Shown here piece by piece: positions 49,901-61,745 of a DNA stretch of 64,000 nt. The translations under genes were made by a program, and so were the position numbers. The DNA lies in the NCBI GenBank assembly GCA_037013685.1, contig CM072888.1, positions 17,036,589 through 17,100,588 of the forward strand, given 5' to 3'. The first letter of the stretch is position 1. Each line of letters begins with the position of its first letter. The notes beneath the pieces are model-generated. The model saw only the letters and a program-made list of their open reading frames with translations, was not told the DNA's origin and searched no databases. This DNA is from Acridotheres tristis (lineage: Eukaryota > Chordata > Aves > Passeriformes > Sturnidae).

Positions 49901-50679
49901 GAAAAAAACCTTAGGAGAACTGCTGTTACTTTTCATTAATTTAATACATTATTTTTTCAGTGTAAGATTTTCAGAGTTTAAAGATTCAGGAACTTCAGTT
50001 CCATGGAGCCTGTGATATCTCACCTCCCACACTGATGCGCTGTAGGTGTGAAACTTGTCTAAAAGGTGTTTGTGAAAGGATAGCAATGGCCAGTGCAACC
50101 ATGGTTAGTTTGGGAAGAAAAAAATTATCCTCAGATGTTAAAAATATGATTAATCATGCAGAAGTAGATTGGAAATTTGCACGCTATGAAAATCACAGAT
50201 CTAATTTGTTCCCAGAGGATATATTTAAGTACAGCTCCATTGACTTTAATAGAGTTACTTGACACTTCAGAGTAGTGTCAGCAAGAGGACAATCGAACCC
50301 AATTTCCTCAGAGTAAGCAAGTGCGGGGGAATTTCAATCAGCATTCTTTTTAGATTTTGGTTACAAAATTGAAGCCACAAACACCCATCTCAAACATAAC
50401 TTTTAAAATTTAATTGTATTTCTTTTTGACTTTGTGATGAAGGGCAATAAAAAGCAAAGATGTTTTGTGTTAAAATTGGTAAAATACAAGGTTTGCATAC
50501 TTCTCTACTGGCTGTAAGTCGATGCACAGTCCTTGGGGCTGGAGTGTGGTTGGCACAACCAGAAACACAAGGTAGCAAAGGAGACCCCAAGCTTACAGCC
50601 TTGTGTTGGTAGCTGGACAGAAGTTACAAGGGAATATGTGACCTTGCTCATGAGTGCAGACCAGTTCCTGCACCCACCT
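43975..50679. other. Unique non-coding DNA
   Basis: No gene is recognised with confidence. An acceptor/donor-bounded open segment at 43984-44131 is discussed as a finding. Homopolymers include A runs at about 44310-44319, 45449-45457 and 46441-46450, and T17 at 49276-49292. AATAAAG (about 46291-46297) follows an ACTATAAGA motif (46173-46181), but no transcript structure can be supported. The block 50120-50270 is AT-rich, with ATGATTAATCATGC near 50145-50158, and could be conserved. Confidence 0.55.
46480..46680. promoter_or_regulatory. Candidate conserved non-coding element with homeodomain-type sites
   Basis: This unique, non-repetitive block contains TTTTAATTATGC, CTTAATTGCATTAG, CTACTAATTATCTGATTAGG and TTTTAATGAATTGATGATGG, a dense run of TAAT-core motifs, together with GATGGATGCATG. 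There is no coding frame of note beyond a 76-codon frame that stops inside it. Such clusters are characteristic of ancient vertebrate enhancers near developmental genes. Sequence from one species cannot show conservation, so this is a composition-based inference. Confidence 0.25.
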
Positions 50680-50879
50680 TCTATAAAATCACCCTGACCA
50701 TTCTCTGGCTTCCCTCTCAGTGGTGCTGCTGGCTACGGCCACACTGCACTGCACTGGACTGCTCTCACCCCCACCCAGGCATGTTGGTCAATTGCACTGT
50801 TTTTCTGCTGCTGCTTACAGCGTGGAGATTCTTCAGGCTTTCCTTCGAATTCGATGTTAAACAGGTGCTTGTTACCATC
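50680..50879 (+). promoter_or_regulatory. Possible TATA-type promoter with short signal-peptide-like open frame
   Basis: CTATAAAATC at 50681-50690 contains TATAAAA. The first ATG downstream is at 50781, about 93 bases after it, with a purine at -3. The frame starts MLVNCTVFLLLLTAWRFF, a short polar start, then a Leu-rich hydrophobic run, as in a signal peptide. It then runs into an antisense CR1 from about 50880 and stops near 51029 (82 codons in all). No splice donor of good quality ends the unique part. This could be a decayed first exon, an LTR promoter of an unrecognised element, or chance. The body of the protein is not recognised. Confidence 0.2.
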
Positions 50880-51005
50880 TCACAGGATCACAGAATGGTT
50901 AGGGATGGGAGGGACCTTAAAGATCATGTAGTTCCAACCCTCCTATCTTTGGCAGGGTTACCTTCCACCAGACCAGGGTTGCATAAAACCCCCTCCAACC
51001 CCAAG
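50880..51005 (-). mobile_element. CR1 LINE, 3' end fragment (antisense)
   Basis: GATCACAGAATGGTTAGGGA followed by GGGACCTTAAAGATCATGTA, GTTCCAACCCTCCTA, GGGTTACCTTCCACCAGACC and CCCCCTCCAACCCC is the reverse complement of the CR1 3' end, in the order usual for antisense copies. The element is truncated after about 125 bases. It is well preserved compared with the other CR1 pieces in the window, suggesting a younger insertion. Confidence 0.93.
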
Positions 51006-51759
51006 CAATCTGCGTGCTGTTGTTGCTGAGGCTGAAACACTTCTTTGAGATGGCTCACATGGGAGAGGAGGGGGATGTCAGCCTTCCCACTCTGTGTAGC
51101 TGTTGTTTGGTGTCATGTAGGGATGAATGTTGTCATGTGAGCAGGGAAGATAACGTGTTTTCTGTGTGAATGGAACACAACAATTAGGTAGCAGGAGGAG
51201 GTCGAGCATAATGACTATAAATCCTGGATTGTGAGGAAAATCTCTCTAGCCCTAGACATTTACACAGCTGGAGCTCTATCTGCTCTAGCTCTGTTGGCAT
51301 TGATCCTGATGCGAGAGAGAAGGAGGAGGAGGACAGTCAGAGTGATTATTGGTCTTTTGTGCCTTGGTCAATGTAAATTTTTGCCTTGCTGAAATGTTTT
51401 GATAAATGGGAATCTTCTTTTAACTCCTCTTGAGATAAATGCTTCTATTGAGCCTAGCTTTTTTTTTTACTAGATCTAACTGATTTGTTTCAGAAAACAA
51501 CCTAAAAAGCCTCAAACCAGCTGCACAACAAAGGTAAAATTCATAATTGCATTTCTCCCCACTTGAAGGTGAGGTGAAATGATGTTTGCAAGTCCTTTCA
51601 AAAAGATCTCAAACCTGAAATCTTGTAAGAAAACAGAGCACTTATGGCATGTCAGCCTTACACACATGACCATTAGTTTAGCAACACAAAGGGAACTTCT
51701 TTTAAAAGGTTTTAAAAGGAAATAGGACTCCGTGGTCTTTTCTCACAGTAAAGAAAATT
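51006..51759. other. Unique non-coding DNA between CR1 fragments
   Basis: No gene or repeat is recognised. A T10 run lies near 51460-51469. The sequence is AT-rich with no extended open frame. Confidence 0.6.
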
Positions 51760-52705
51760 TCCAGTGGCTTTCCAAAGGGTTTGTGCTGGGATCAGTGCTG
51801 ATACTCGTTGATATTCATCTATTCATTCTCAATATATTCATAAATGAAATGGAAAAGGGGAGAACTGTTATTAAGGATATGATTTAGTGCTATCAATAAA
51901 CATTATTCACAATAGTAAAGATGAAGGCTGACTGAAATTTATGGAAGGGCGTTATGAGACTCAGTGGCTGGGCAGTAGATGGGCAGATCAAATTAAACAC
52001 AGATAAATGTTAAGTGATGCATGGAAGGGAAACAATCATAGTTTCACATATTATATAATGGTTTCTGGATTGGCCATTAAGTTCCTGGGAGGTAGATCTG
52101 AGCTTATGGCAGAGTTCCCTGAACACATCAGCTCAGAAGTCAGAAAGCCCAGCAGTACTGGCATTATTAAAAGTAGAATAGAAAGGAAAACAAAATCATG
52201 GTACTGTACAAAGCTGTGGCTTGCATTTTGAAAATTTTGTGTGGTTCTGGTCTCTTCATCTCAAAAAGAATATGATGCAACTTGGAAAAGTTTCAGAAAA
52301 CGGTTAGGGCCTGATGGGGTATTGTTGGGATTGTGGTGGGGAACAAAACTGAGTGGTATGAGAAAGATGAGAGAACCTCTGGTCCAGGTTCTAAAGACAC
52401 GAATAGTTTTCATGTGAGAATTAATTATGCCCTAGAAGCCTTTGTAAAAGGATGCCATGAACACTAAAAATGCCATGGTTTCTCTGGAAGACTGGATGAA
52501 TTCATGCAGGAGACAAGTGGTTCCCCAAAGTCCTGGGGAGTTTTCTCAGCGGGGGCAAGTACCAAATATTACTGATCCGTTCTTACCCTTTTACCTTGAC
52601 ATCTGATTTTGGTAGTGGTCGGTGAGAGGATACTGGCTCAGACACTGAGAGGACACTCAGTGAGAAAGCACTGGCCTGACCCAGTGTGTTATGTTTATCT
52701 TCTGA
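51760..52705 (+). mobile_element. Ancient CR1/L3-like LINE: ORF2 C-terminal part and 3' UTR (sense)
   Basis: The block follows the layout of old sauropsid CR1/L3-type elements. 'TGTGCTGGGATCAGTGCTGA' near 51782 matches the reverse-transcriptase 'GSVLGPxLF' region, and 'TTCATAAATGAAATGG' the 'FINDM' region. A segment around 52007-52231 translates to a decayed 'LHxGxxNHxYTY...LIIKxxIERKT' C-terminal region (residues such as GIIKSRIERKTKS are visible). 'TCTGGTCTCTTCATCTC' matches 'FWSPHL'. After this come 'GGATGAATTCATGCAGGAGA' and a 3' UTR ending in 'CACTGGCCTGACCCAGTGTG' then 'TTATGTTTATCTTCTGA' (near 52668-52704), matching the 'GGTCTGACCCAGTATGGC...TCTTATGTTC' ending of that family. There are many frameshifts and stops, so this is a dead relic much older than the neighbouring CR1 copies. 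Confidence 0.85.
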
Positions 52706-52794
52706 ATAGATGGGCTGCATAGTGTCTCTGATACTTACAGACAAATTCTTATAAATTCTTGCTGCTCCAGAAACTGAGGGCAAGAAATCGAATA

Positions 52795-53420
52795 TTATCA
52801 ACCTTCTCTCTAAATTGGAGAGATGTGATGTATATGCTATTCAGTGGATGACGTATCCCGGTTGCATCAAAAGCAGCGTGGCCAGCAGGGTGAGGAAGGG
52901 GATTCTGCCCATCTACCCCACTTGGAGTACTGCATCTGAGTCTGGGGTAGTCAGTACAAGAATGATGTGACCTCCTGGAGCAGGGCCACAAAACTGCTCA
53001 GGGGGCTGGAGCACCTCTCCTCTGCAGACAGGCTGGGAGATGAGGTTTGTCCTGGAGAAGAGAAGGCTCTGGGGACACCTCATAGCAGCCTTCCAGTACC
53101 TAAAGGGGGCTTGTAAGATAAATGGAAACAAACTTGTTAGTAGGGCCTGTTGCAATAAGACATGGGATAATATTGTGGACTAGGAGATTTAGATTAGGTA
53201 TAAGGAAATAATATTTTATTTTATATGTGATAAAACACAGGAACAAGTTGCTCTGAGAGATTGCTCCATCTCTGGAAGCATTCGAGGTCAGGCTGGATAA
53301 GTCTCTGAAGAAACTGATCTGGTTGAACATGTCCCTGCTTACTGTGGGTAGGTTGAACTAGGTGACCTTTAAAGGTCCTTTTCCAGCCCAAACTATTTCA
53401 TAATCTTATGAAGAAAAAGA
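52795..53420 (+). mobile_element. CR1 LINE, 3' portion with internal deletion (sense)
   Basis: It begins with 'AATTGGAGAGATGTGATGTA', 'TATTCAGTGGATGACG', matching the ORF2 'LERYGFDxWTTRWI' coding region, then jumps at about 52860 to 'GCATCAAAAGCAGCGTGGCC', which corresponds to a point several hundred bases further on in CR1. This implies an internal deletion. It continues through 'CTTGGAGTACTGCATCTGAG' and 'GAGAAGAGAAGGCTCTGGGG', 'GGTTTAGATT'-like sequence near 53190, and 'CATCTCTGGAAGCATTCGAG'. It ends with the terminal 'GACCTTTAAAGGTCCTTTTC', 'CAGCCCAAACTATTTCATAA', TCTTATGA. The ORF2 part is broken. The 3' end is complete, with decayed copies of the 8-bp terminal repeat (ATTTCATA, ATCTTATG). 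Confidence 0.93.
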
Positions 53421-56400
53421 TTCATCTTCTCAGTCCCTCCATTGTCCTCCTCAAAAGATAACTGAATTGTTTAAAGTTTCTAGAAAAATTTGAACTCTGC
53501 TATGCTGATATTACAGATAAAATGGCCAAGAGCTCTCTTAGCACACAGACTGGGGCATGAGGCCACGGTGCTCTTCTTGCTCATTTGGGATACTCTGGGT
53601 GTTTCTCCAGGGCTATCTTCTCTCTGCCATAACAGGCATGTGTTTGATCTCCACCTTGTGCAGGGGACCTTGGTAACATTTATGTCACACTGGGAAGCTG
53701 AAATCAAGTTAAAGCATAGGTAAAAATCCTGTGGGAAATCATTCTGCAGGTGCACAGCTTTTACACATCTTTATATATGTCTGTAGGTGTTTTATCCCTG
53801 GACCTTCAGTCCCAAACACTCCTCATATGGTGAGGCAAGATTATCAAGGGATGCAACATCACTAGCAACTGGCATTCTTTGAAATCCATCTATGTTTTGC
53901 CCGTGTGTTTTTGGAAAAAAAAAATCCATCTACCTCTGACCTTTTGCTTTTGAAAATGATCAGTAAATCACCATGGTGTTTTAGCCTCTCTTTGAAGGTC
54001 ATGTTTAATTGTGTATATCATTTGTACATGGCTGTGATCTTGCTATCCTTGAATCTGCAGAAGTCCCTGAAAAGACCTGAATAGATATTTTACATGTTGA
54101 TGCAGAAGAAAAATATCTCCAGGGATACTTCTTATCTCGTCTGGCAGTGACTGTAGGAAGTCATAATCCAGGAGGTAGTAGGGAGGACAAAGGGTAGCTT
54201 TATATTTTTAATGAGATTTAGCACAAATGGTAGGGAATTGTTAGATTTTAATTTATAGTACTTTTTAATTAAAATCTTTAACATCAGAATCATGATGTTC
54301 ATTCAGAGAATCTTATGGGAAAATCTAAAACGAATTTCTGTCTTTGATTTCTTTTTGCTTATGACAAAGCATTTAAATGCCAGAGTCTGGGTAGAATATT
54401 TCCTCCTGCTATTGAGGTTGGCTTTATCTGGGTAATAGGCCAAAGCAGAGGCCTTCAGGGGTAGCTTGAAATGTATTTTAGATCTGGAATGCACAGCAAA
54501 GATCCTCCTTTAGCTGTGTTGTCTCTGCATACTTTGATGCCATTATGACAACCTTCCTATCTGATTTTGTCTATGATTACATCAAAATTGCCCTCCTGGT
54601 AAAGTGCACTATAAACTTTAATTGAATTCTGCTAAGTTTACCACACTCTTAGAGACAGGAGGAGGCTGTAATGGATTTTTGTGTGCAATGTAGTTATTTC
54701 TATTTTCTGAATGCATTTGAAAAGTTGGCAGATGTTAAGAGAAAGGACAGAATGACAGAAGCTGCCCACATTGTGGACTCCTATTAGGACACTTGCATAT
54801 AAATCATGTTCTCAAGTATGGTGCCTTTATATGTGACATTTGAAAAAGTTCAAGTACCCTCTGGCCCTGCCAAAACCCATGTATCACTATAAAACAATAA
54901 GAAAATGTGTGAACACTGCCAGAAACCTCTATCCCTGTGGATCTTTCCTGGTTCAAAAACACATATGTAATCTGGGCAACAGAAAATGCCATAAGTTACA
55001 AAAGAGGAAAAGCCAAATAAAAATATTTGCTGTTCCCAGCAACGACACACTTTGCAAGGTGTTTAACATTGAGTGTGCAAGCAAAAGTGAGCAATGAAGG
55101 AAAACTAGCAGGTTTCTATGAAACACACCAAGAGGGTGTGTTTCTGTCTGGCAGTAAATCCAGTGCTTGAGGATTGGTATTAGGTATCCCAGATCTCCCT
55201 TCCCAGGAGATTGCAATGGCTTCAGTGGCTTCCAGGCAAAGGAAAGAAGAGACCACACCTGAAAATGCCAGTACATGAACCACAGGCTGCTGGTCACCCA
55301 CATGATGCTCAGAGAATCTTGTGGGTCCCTTTGTAGGAATTGTAGGAATATCTTTTGAGGAGTAACAAATGTCAGAAGATTGTTGGAAGAAGCACCCTGC
55401 AGGCATCAAGAAAGCAGTGAAGAAAGACTCATCTGAGGAAAGAAGCCTCTGCAACTGCAGTACTGAATCACAGACAGAGTAGGACTGCTGAACTTCCCCT
55501 GGCTTCCTTCAAAATTGAGGTGCAGTTTGGCTGCTACACTAACCTTTAGAGAAGTGTAATGTTTGAAGTTTAAGTGGTTGCTAAAAATAAGGCAAATCTT
55601 GATTTCTTGCTTAAACTGGCAAACTGGAATGAGCATCTCCCCACTGGAGTTAGACTTTTAACTCTTGATAAAGAGACAAGATTTTCTTACATATAAAGCA
55701 ACAACTCTTCATGGTCAAGTTCTTTGCTGAAAATAGTCTTGTTTTTATTAGTGATGTAGAATTGTAACAGGGTTTTTCAGGTCATGCTGGTCTTCATCAA
55801 CCCTCTGCTCTGGTCAGGGATCTCATCTCTTGAAATGCCCCTATTCAACTCACCAACAACACACAGGCAGTTCAGAGTATTCCTGTTTTGTTTTTTTTTT
55901 AATTTCACATGTCAATCATTATCAATTTGTGCCATTTGTTCTTTTTTTTTTTCTTTTTTTAAGCAGACAAAAGGAAGGTAAACCAACTGCAGGAAGGATT
56001 TTCCTCTCCTTTGATTCTGAAATTCTCTTTTGATTCCTAAAACACAGCTTCTTAAGCTGCTAGGACTTTGTTCTGCCTATAGTCAGTTGAGTATCAGTAC
56101 ATCTGATTCCAGAAACCTCTACAGTCTGCAGTTTCTCATTTAATAATGCAGAATAAACAGTCACTGATTTACATAATTTATATTTCCCTTGTTTCCAGTG
56201 TAGTTTCCTGATTACATTAACAAAATCATGCTTTTACTTTCTCACCTTTGAAGTTCTTACTTTGAAAGCTGAGGATATCTGCTTTATTAATTCAGCATAG
56301 GTGACATTAGGAATGGGCCATGGCCCATAGTGCACCGATTACAGGCAGATAAAGCAGATTCTCATTAATATGAATATATAATCAGTTTATTAAGGTAGGG

Positions 56401-59400
56401 TCTGTAGTCTGCAATGACAAAGGGAACCCTAGTGAAAATTGCTTTGTTTATTTAGGAAGAAAACAAACCCAGTCTTGGAGAAAAAATCAACTAATAACCA
56501 AGCAACTGATGATGACAAAAAACATGAAAAGGAAATGGATGGGGGGAGATCACGTATCTGCCATTAGTGAAGTTCTGATAATAGCTGAGACCTCCTCAGT
56601 GCAATGCACCTTTTCCAGACCAATCTTTCCTTTCATTTTCTTCTTTGTTAAATCCAAGGTCTACCTAAATGTTTCTATGTAATTTCAATCCCCGTATTGC
56701 AAAACTGGCTTGAAATTGGAGCTAAGAGGTTTAAGGTGGCATTCTGATTTTTTTACCTCATAAGTTTTATTTCCTCATGTTTTGCTTGTTGACTTGGTGG
56801 ACTTTGTTCTGTGCTCTGTTTGGGCCCTACAAAATAGCAGATTGATGTGGCCAGGAACTTTATCTTCTTATCTGCTCTGTATCTTACATTGTGCTCCTCA
56901 GAGGGACTGTGCTCTGGTGTGACTTGCTAGATGTTACTACCTGTCTCTTTCCAGGAGTCCTATGGGGGCTAAAGATTTAAATTTAACCTTTTTCCTTTAA
57001 AAGTGATGTGTTTTTAATTTTCTTATGCAACTTTGAGAACAATGCCCCAACAAATAATGGACTGCCTTTTGAGTCTGGAAACCACTTCTGTTTTCATTTG
57101 GTGATTAATTTCCCTTAAATGGGGAGCTACGTGTCCTATTTGGGCACCACTGTGTCCACATTGAGAATTAAAGTCTCTGCCTAAAGACATTTGAAGTGTG
57201 AGTTGATGAAATAGAACTCATACAGCCAAATGGAGCAACTGAGTATGTGTTGAAGACAGTTGAATCTTGATTCTGACAGGACATGAATGTAGTTGAGCAC
57301 AGTGATAACATGATTTGCCTTTCCAAATCTGCAGTATTAAGGAAGGTTAAATATGCTAAAATACACTAGGCAGATGTCCTGCAGGTTGCTTAATAAAAGC
57401 TGAGCTCAGCTATCCATATTTAATATTCAGAATGGACAAGCTTGCAACAGAGAAGACAAATGTTTTCTCTGCAGTCATCTCTACTTTTATCTTCACACCA
57501 TGTGTTAGAGACAATCCTCATAAATCTTAAAGGATGTGCAGATTATTTCACCCTGTTTAGCTTTCTTGGAGGTACTATGAACTTTCTACTGGAAGTACAA
57601 CCCTGGCTAGCAATTACTTATTGTACACCAGCCATTTGAGCTGGCCACTGATACAGAGAAGAGAATTGCCTGCTTTAGCTGGAAATGAGCAAAGCTGTAT
57701 ATTCTTGCATTTTCTATTCCACCTAGAAAGGCAGAGAGGAGATATTACCCAGTGGAAAGGCAGGCAAAGGTTGGAAATCCTGGTACCACTATATTTTGCT
57801 ATATCTACCTTAGACCATATTCTTTCCTACTGTTTGGAAATATTTGAGCTCATTTCTTGTCTTCCCAGATGTGGAAGCTGAAACAGTTGCTTGTGTGTTG
57901 TACTGCAGAGAGAGATTCATACCTCTTGGTTTAATGCAACTAGTTCAGTTTTCTTGTGCTCAAATTAGGTTCATTTTTCTCCATTGACTGTAAAGGGAAC
58001 TTTGGCAAACGTTCTGTTTTGTTTTTTGCAGAAATCTCTCTTCATTGACTGTGTAGGAAGTTCAAGGAGTTGAAATTTCTAAATATGCTGGTTTAGGTGT
58101 GGAATGTTTGGCAGCGTTCATAGTGTGTCCCCCTTCCTTCTGGCATAGAATAATCTGTTAGTGGGAGGCTCAGGTGAAGAGAGCCTCCTTAATCTATGCA
58201 GTGCTGAAGTGCCCTTAAATTTATGTTCAGGTGTTGTTCTGAACAGTCACGTCCTTCTCTTTGTATTCTATACATGTTTCTTCCCAAGTCCTATACATTA
58301 ACATTCTCCAATGCTGTATTAAGCAATAGATCTAATATCTTTCACTCACAGCTTATCCTTTCTTGAGCAGAATTTTACATACAGGGTACGTATGTAACAT
58401 TTGTAAAATATGTATTTACATTTTTGCTCTTTCTAGAAGAACAGAATGGATAAGGGTTTCTAGAAGGACCACAGTCAGTCTCCAGCCAGCCAGAGTTCCC
58501 TTGTTTGAGGCTTGCCCAAATAAACCAGTCATCACAATGACATTTTGACAGTTGTAGGTTCCATGCAGAGGATGGTGTTTATGGGTAGTGAATCAGCAGG
58601 AATCAAGAAATTAAAACTTTCACCCTAGCAAAAGCTTCACTGCACTTCATCTGTCTCATTAACCAGCAAAATAGCTGTGCTACCAGTGCTCCAAACATAG
58701 CATTGCATTTCTTCTTGTAGCTGAGAGATTGCCTTTCCCTGTGCCATTTGTTGATTCCCTTGTCAGGTTGAATTTGCTATACCAACTTGTACTTTCCACT
58801 GTGGACTTGCCATGGTGCTAATTTTCATCAGCTGTTCTAATGAGCTTGTTTTCCTTAAAGAAACACAGAAAAAAACAACCAGAGAAAAGCTCACACACCC
58901 CTAACTTGGGCTGCTGCTGTTGCAAGGCCCTGAGACTGAAATTGTCCTGATGGAACACTTTTTCCCTTGAAAATAAAACTCAAACCCAAGTAAGCAATCA
59001 GGTGGCTGTGTAAGCTGCTTACCTGTACCTCGCACCTTGCTGCATGAATGTGCACTGCCAGCTTAAAGGGCATCAGAAAATCACAGTCTGTCTCTTCTAA
59101 AGTAGGAATGGTCAGTCTTGAGTTTTCTTCAGTGGGGAAATTAAAAAAGTATCTGAGCCTGAAGGGTAAGTTCAAGATATCTTTTGTTGAAAGGTCTGTG
59201 TCATAATATTGATTTGGTTGGGTCCTAGATTTTCTAGCCCCTAAGAAATTCAGTTATGAAAAGGATATAAAAGAGGCATAAAAATATATGTGTTTTTTTC
59301 TATTTTTTTTTGTTTGATGACAAGTAGCATGTAAACAGAGGGAACCATTTTGATGCTGAATTAATGAAAAGAAAATACCTAAATTTGTGTCATTTTAGTG

Positions 59401-61649
59401 GTGGAGCAGGTGTTTTTGTCACATGTAAGGTCAGCTCTTGAGGCTTAAAATAAAAAGGAATGCTGTAAAAATTATGTACATTACAATGAACTTAGTGACT
59501 AATAGGAAAAAAGTTATTATGAAATACAGATCTGTCTTACAGAGTTTCAGACTGTGTTTCATACTTAGGTTTCAGTAGGATTTTCAAATAAAGTTAAGAT
59601 TGAAGAAAATTCTGACAGTAGAAATACAGTTTGTTGGACTCTGTTGATTTCTGTCTATCCTGTGGCTGTATATGGCTTTTGATGTATTTTCAGCTTTGAA
59701 TTGGTTTCTCCATTCTTACTATGACATACCACAGGGTATAAACCTGGATGAGCAGAGTTAAGAAGCAGTATTAGGAACAAAGGCTCTCTGCTTGCCTAGT
59801 ATCGTGCTAGAAACTAAAAAATTGGAGTAATTTGGGTCTAAAACTAATAATAATTAAAAAAATCAGCTAAGGATAATATTTTACCATAGAGAATATATGA
59901 GTTCTTTTAAAACTGATTAATTAGCCTTTGTGGTAATATCCTTAAGGCTTTGTTTGCAACATGGAGGCTACAAATTAGGTTACATAAAAATAAAACTCCC
60001 TCCCCTTGCCATGACTCTCATATATCATATGGACAATCTTATCCAGGTTCCCATAGGACTCTTGTCTCAACATAAATGCTGAAAGTTTATGTGATTTTAA
60101 AAGAAACAACTGGAGAAATTTATGGAGCTAATATATGCAACTCTGACTTGGGAAGTGTGAATCCCGTGAGACTGAGAGTACATTCTGGGAAAGGTGGCTT
60201 GGGAAGAGCGTGAGCCGTATCCAAGTTAACCTTGAGGGGAAGCAGTGCATCCAGAAGTGACTAGAACAGTGTGCTGTTAGTGCTCTCCAGCTGGCCTCCA
60301 ATGGGTCATGCTGTCTGGGAACCTGTTGCCTCTCTCCCTTAGCCCTGAGATGCCAAACAAATCTAAATGCACTTGTCTTTCCTGTTTTACTTTCAGTGCT
60401 TGGTCCTTGAGCATTGCATTCTACAGAAAGTGTTTCCTTCTTCTCTGGGTAGCTCAGAGCAGTTCTTGTGCTCACAGAAGCATTTCTATTCTGATTATTT
60501 GGGAGCTTTTGCTGCAGAACAGATATTAAACCATTTCTTATCCAAGAAGAATGGATTGATGGCCAGACGGGGAAACTGTGATAGCCCAAGGTTTTTGTAA
60601 GGACTGCAGCAATTCCCATCACCACCCCAGCTCAGTGACAAAGTTTTACACAAACATGTTACCAAGGAAGGAAGCCAGCCAGCATTAGCAGGCTTGTCTG
60701 CAGTTTGGAGATGCAGGTTGAGCTTCACACTCAGGCAGTGCTCTCATGTGAATGTGAGCAAGTCAGCCTGCCTGTGTTGTAATTCTTTCAGCAGCAGCAT
60801 GGGGATACGAGCAACAGTCCTGCAAGGAAAAAGCAAAGACCATAGCGCACCCTAGTACAGTGCTAATGAATTTGTAAGTACCACAGGCAGTAATAGGCAA
60901 TGCTACAAGACTCTTCTGCTTCTAAAATGAAGAGTACACTATCTGCTCCTTAGTGTGCCTCTGTGTACTCAATACCTGCAGGGATGGACTTCTTTACTGA
61001 AATGACTATAATTTCACTTGGTAGGTTTGGATCAAAGATTGTCAGTTGAGTCTAGGGATGATAAATTAATATTGTTTTAGCCAGGTGGACTGCTACACTA
61101 GTTAGGAGGTTCCACTGATAAACCCCAAATTATTTGGTCTAGGGCACCTTGTAGCAATAAAACAAAAAGGATTTTTTTGGTGTCTTGAATAAAAGTGAAC
61201 TCAGACTCTGGTTTTAGAAGGTGCCTCACTAACTTTACTCCTTTTCATTTTGGGGACTTTTTATTCCTCAAAGATAGCTTTATATTTGGCATCTTTCCTG
61301 AACATACTATGCTGCCACACTACAAATGTGTCCACATACTCTATTTTTAAATAGAGCTTTTAAGGCAACTGCTGCTCTCACTGGTGTTTGCAGTGGAACA
61401 CAGATGCCCAAGCCCTGCTGTGGCTGATGAAATAAAACAGGCACAGCCTGTGCCTGCGCTGCCCTTCAGTTATCATCTCAGCAGCCACAGTAACGTTCCT
61501 GCATCAGCCCACAGGGACTTTGTGTAGTAGGAGAGTGTAATTCTTTGATCTGTGCTGCTTTTTCCTCAGAACCTCTGAATCCTATGCCTTATTAAACGCT
61601 CCTCATCTTGGAATGTTAAGGCTGTATTCTGTGTTGTGGTTTCAAAGTC
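53421..61649. other. Unique non-coding DNA
   Basis: No gene is recognised. A perfect 10-bp inverted repeat (55120-55144) is listed separately. T-rich tracts occur at about 55886-55901 and 55940-55962, and an A10 run near 53920. An 85-codon plus-strand frame at 54840-55097 is basic and has seven Cys but no known family pattern. The longest open frame in the window, 165 codons on the minus strand at 60128-60625, is overlapped by open frames on the other strand and has no domain. I treat both as chance. Confidence 0.55.
55120..55144. other. Perfect 10-bp inverted repeat (5-nt loop)
   Basis: GAAACACACC (55120-55129) and GGTGTGTTTC (55135-55144) are exact reverse complements with a five-base spacer. 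It could form a tight hairpin. Roughly one such structure is expected by chance in 64 kb, and no transcription evidence exists. Confidence 0.82.
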
Positions 61650-61745
61650 AGAGATTCACAGAAATTAGGTCTGGAAGGAATGGCAAGAGTTCCTCTAATC
61701 TTTGCACTGATGCAGTGCAGGGCTGGCTAAATCTATTATCCTTTA
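61650..61745 (-). mobile_element. Old CR1/L3-type LINE, 3' end fragment (antisense)
   Basis: GAGATTCACAGAAATTAGGT, CTGGAAGGAATGGCAAGAG, TTCCTCTAATCTTTGCAC and GATGCAGTGCAGGGCTGGCT follow the reverse complement of the older sauropsid CR1 3' end, whose antisense form runs 'AGAATCATAGAAATGTAGG, GCTGGAAGGGACCTC, CATCTAGTCCAGCCCC, CTGAGGCAGGA'. Divergence is high. This is the same age class as the relic at 51.76-52.70 kb and not the younger copies. Confidence 0.7.

Noticed and set aside
54840..55097. 85-codon basic, Cys-containing plus-strand frame
   Set aside because: The Cys spacing matches no defensin or other small secreted family that I know, there is no signal peptide, and no promoter or poly(A) context is visible.
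60128..60625. Longest open frame in the window, 165 codons, minus strand
   Set aside because: It has no recognisable domain or protein-like composition, overlaps 70-80 codon open frames on the other strand, and this length is not unusual by chance in 64 kb.
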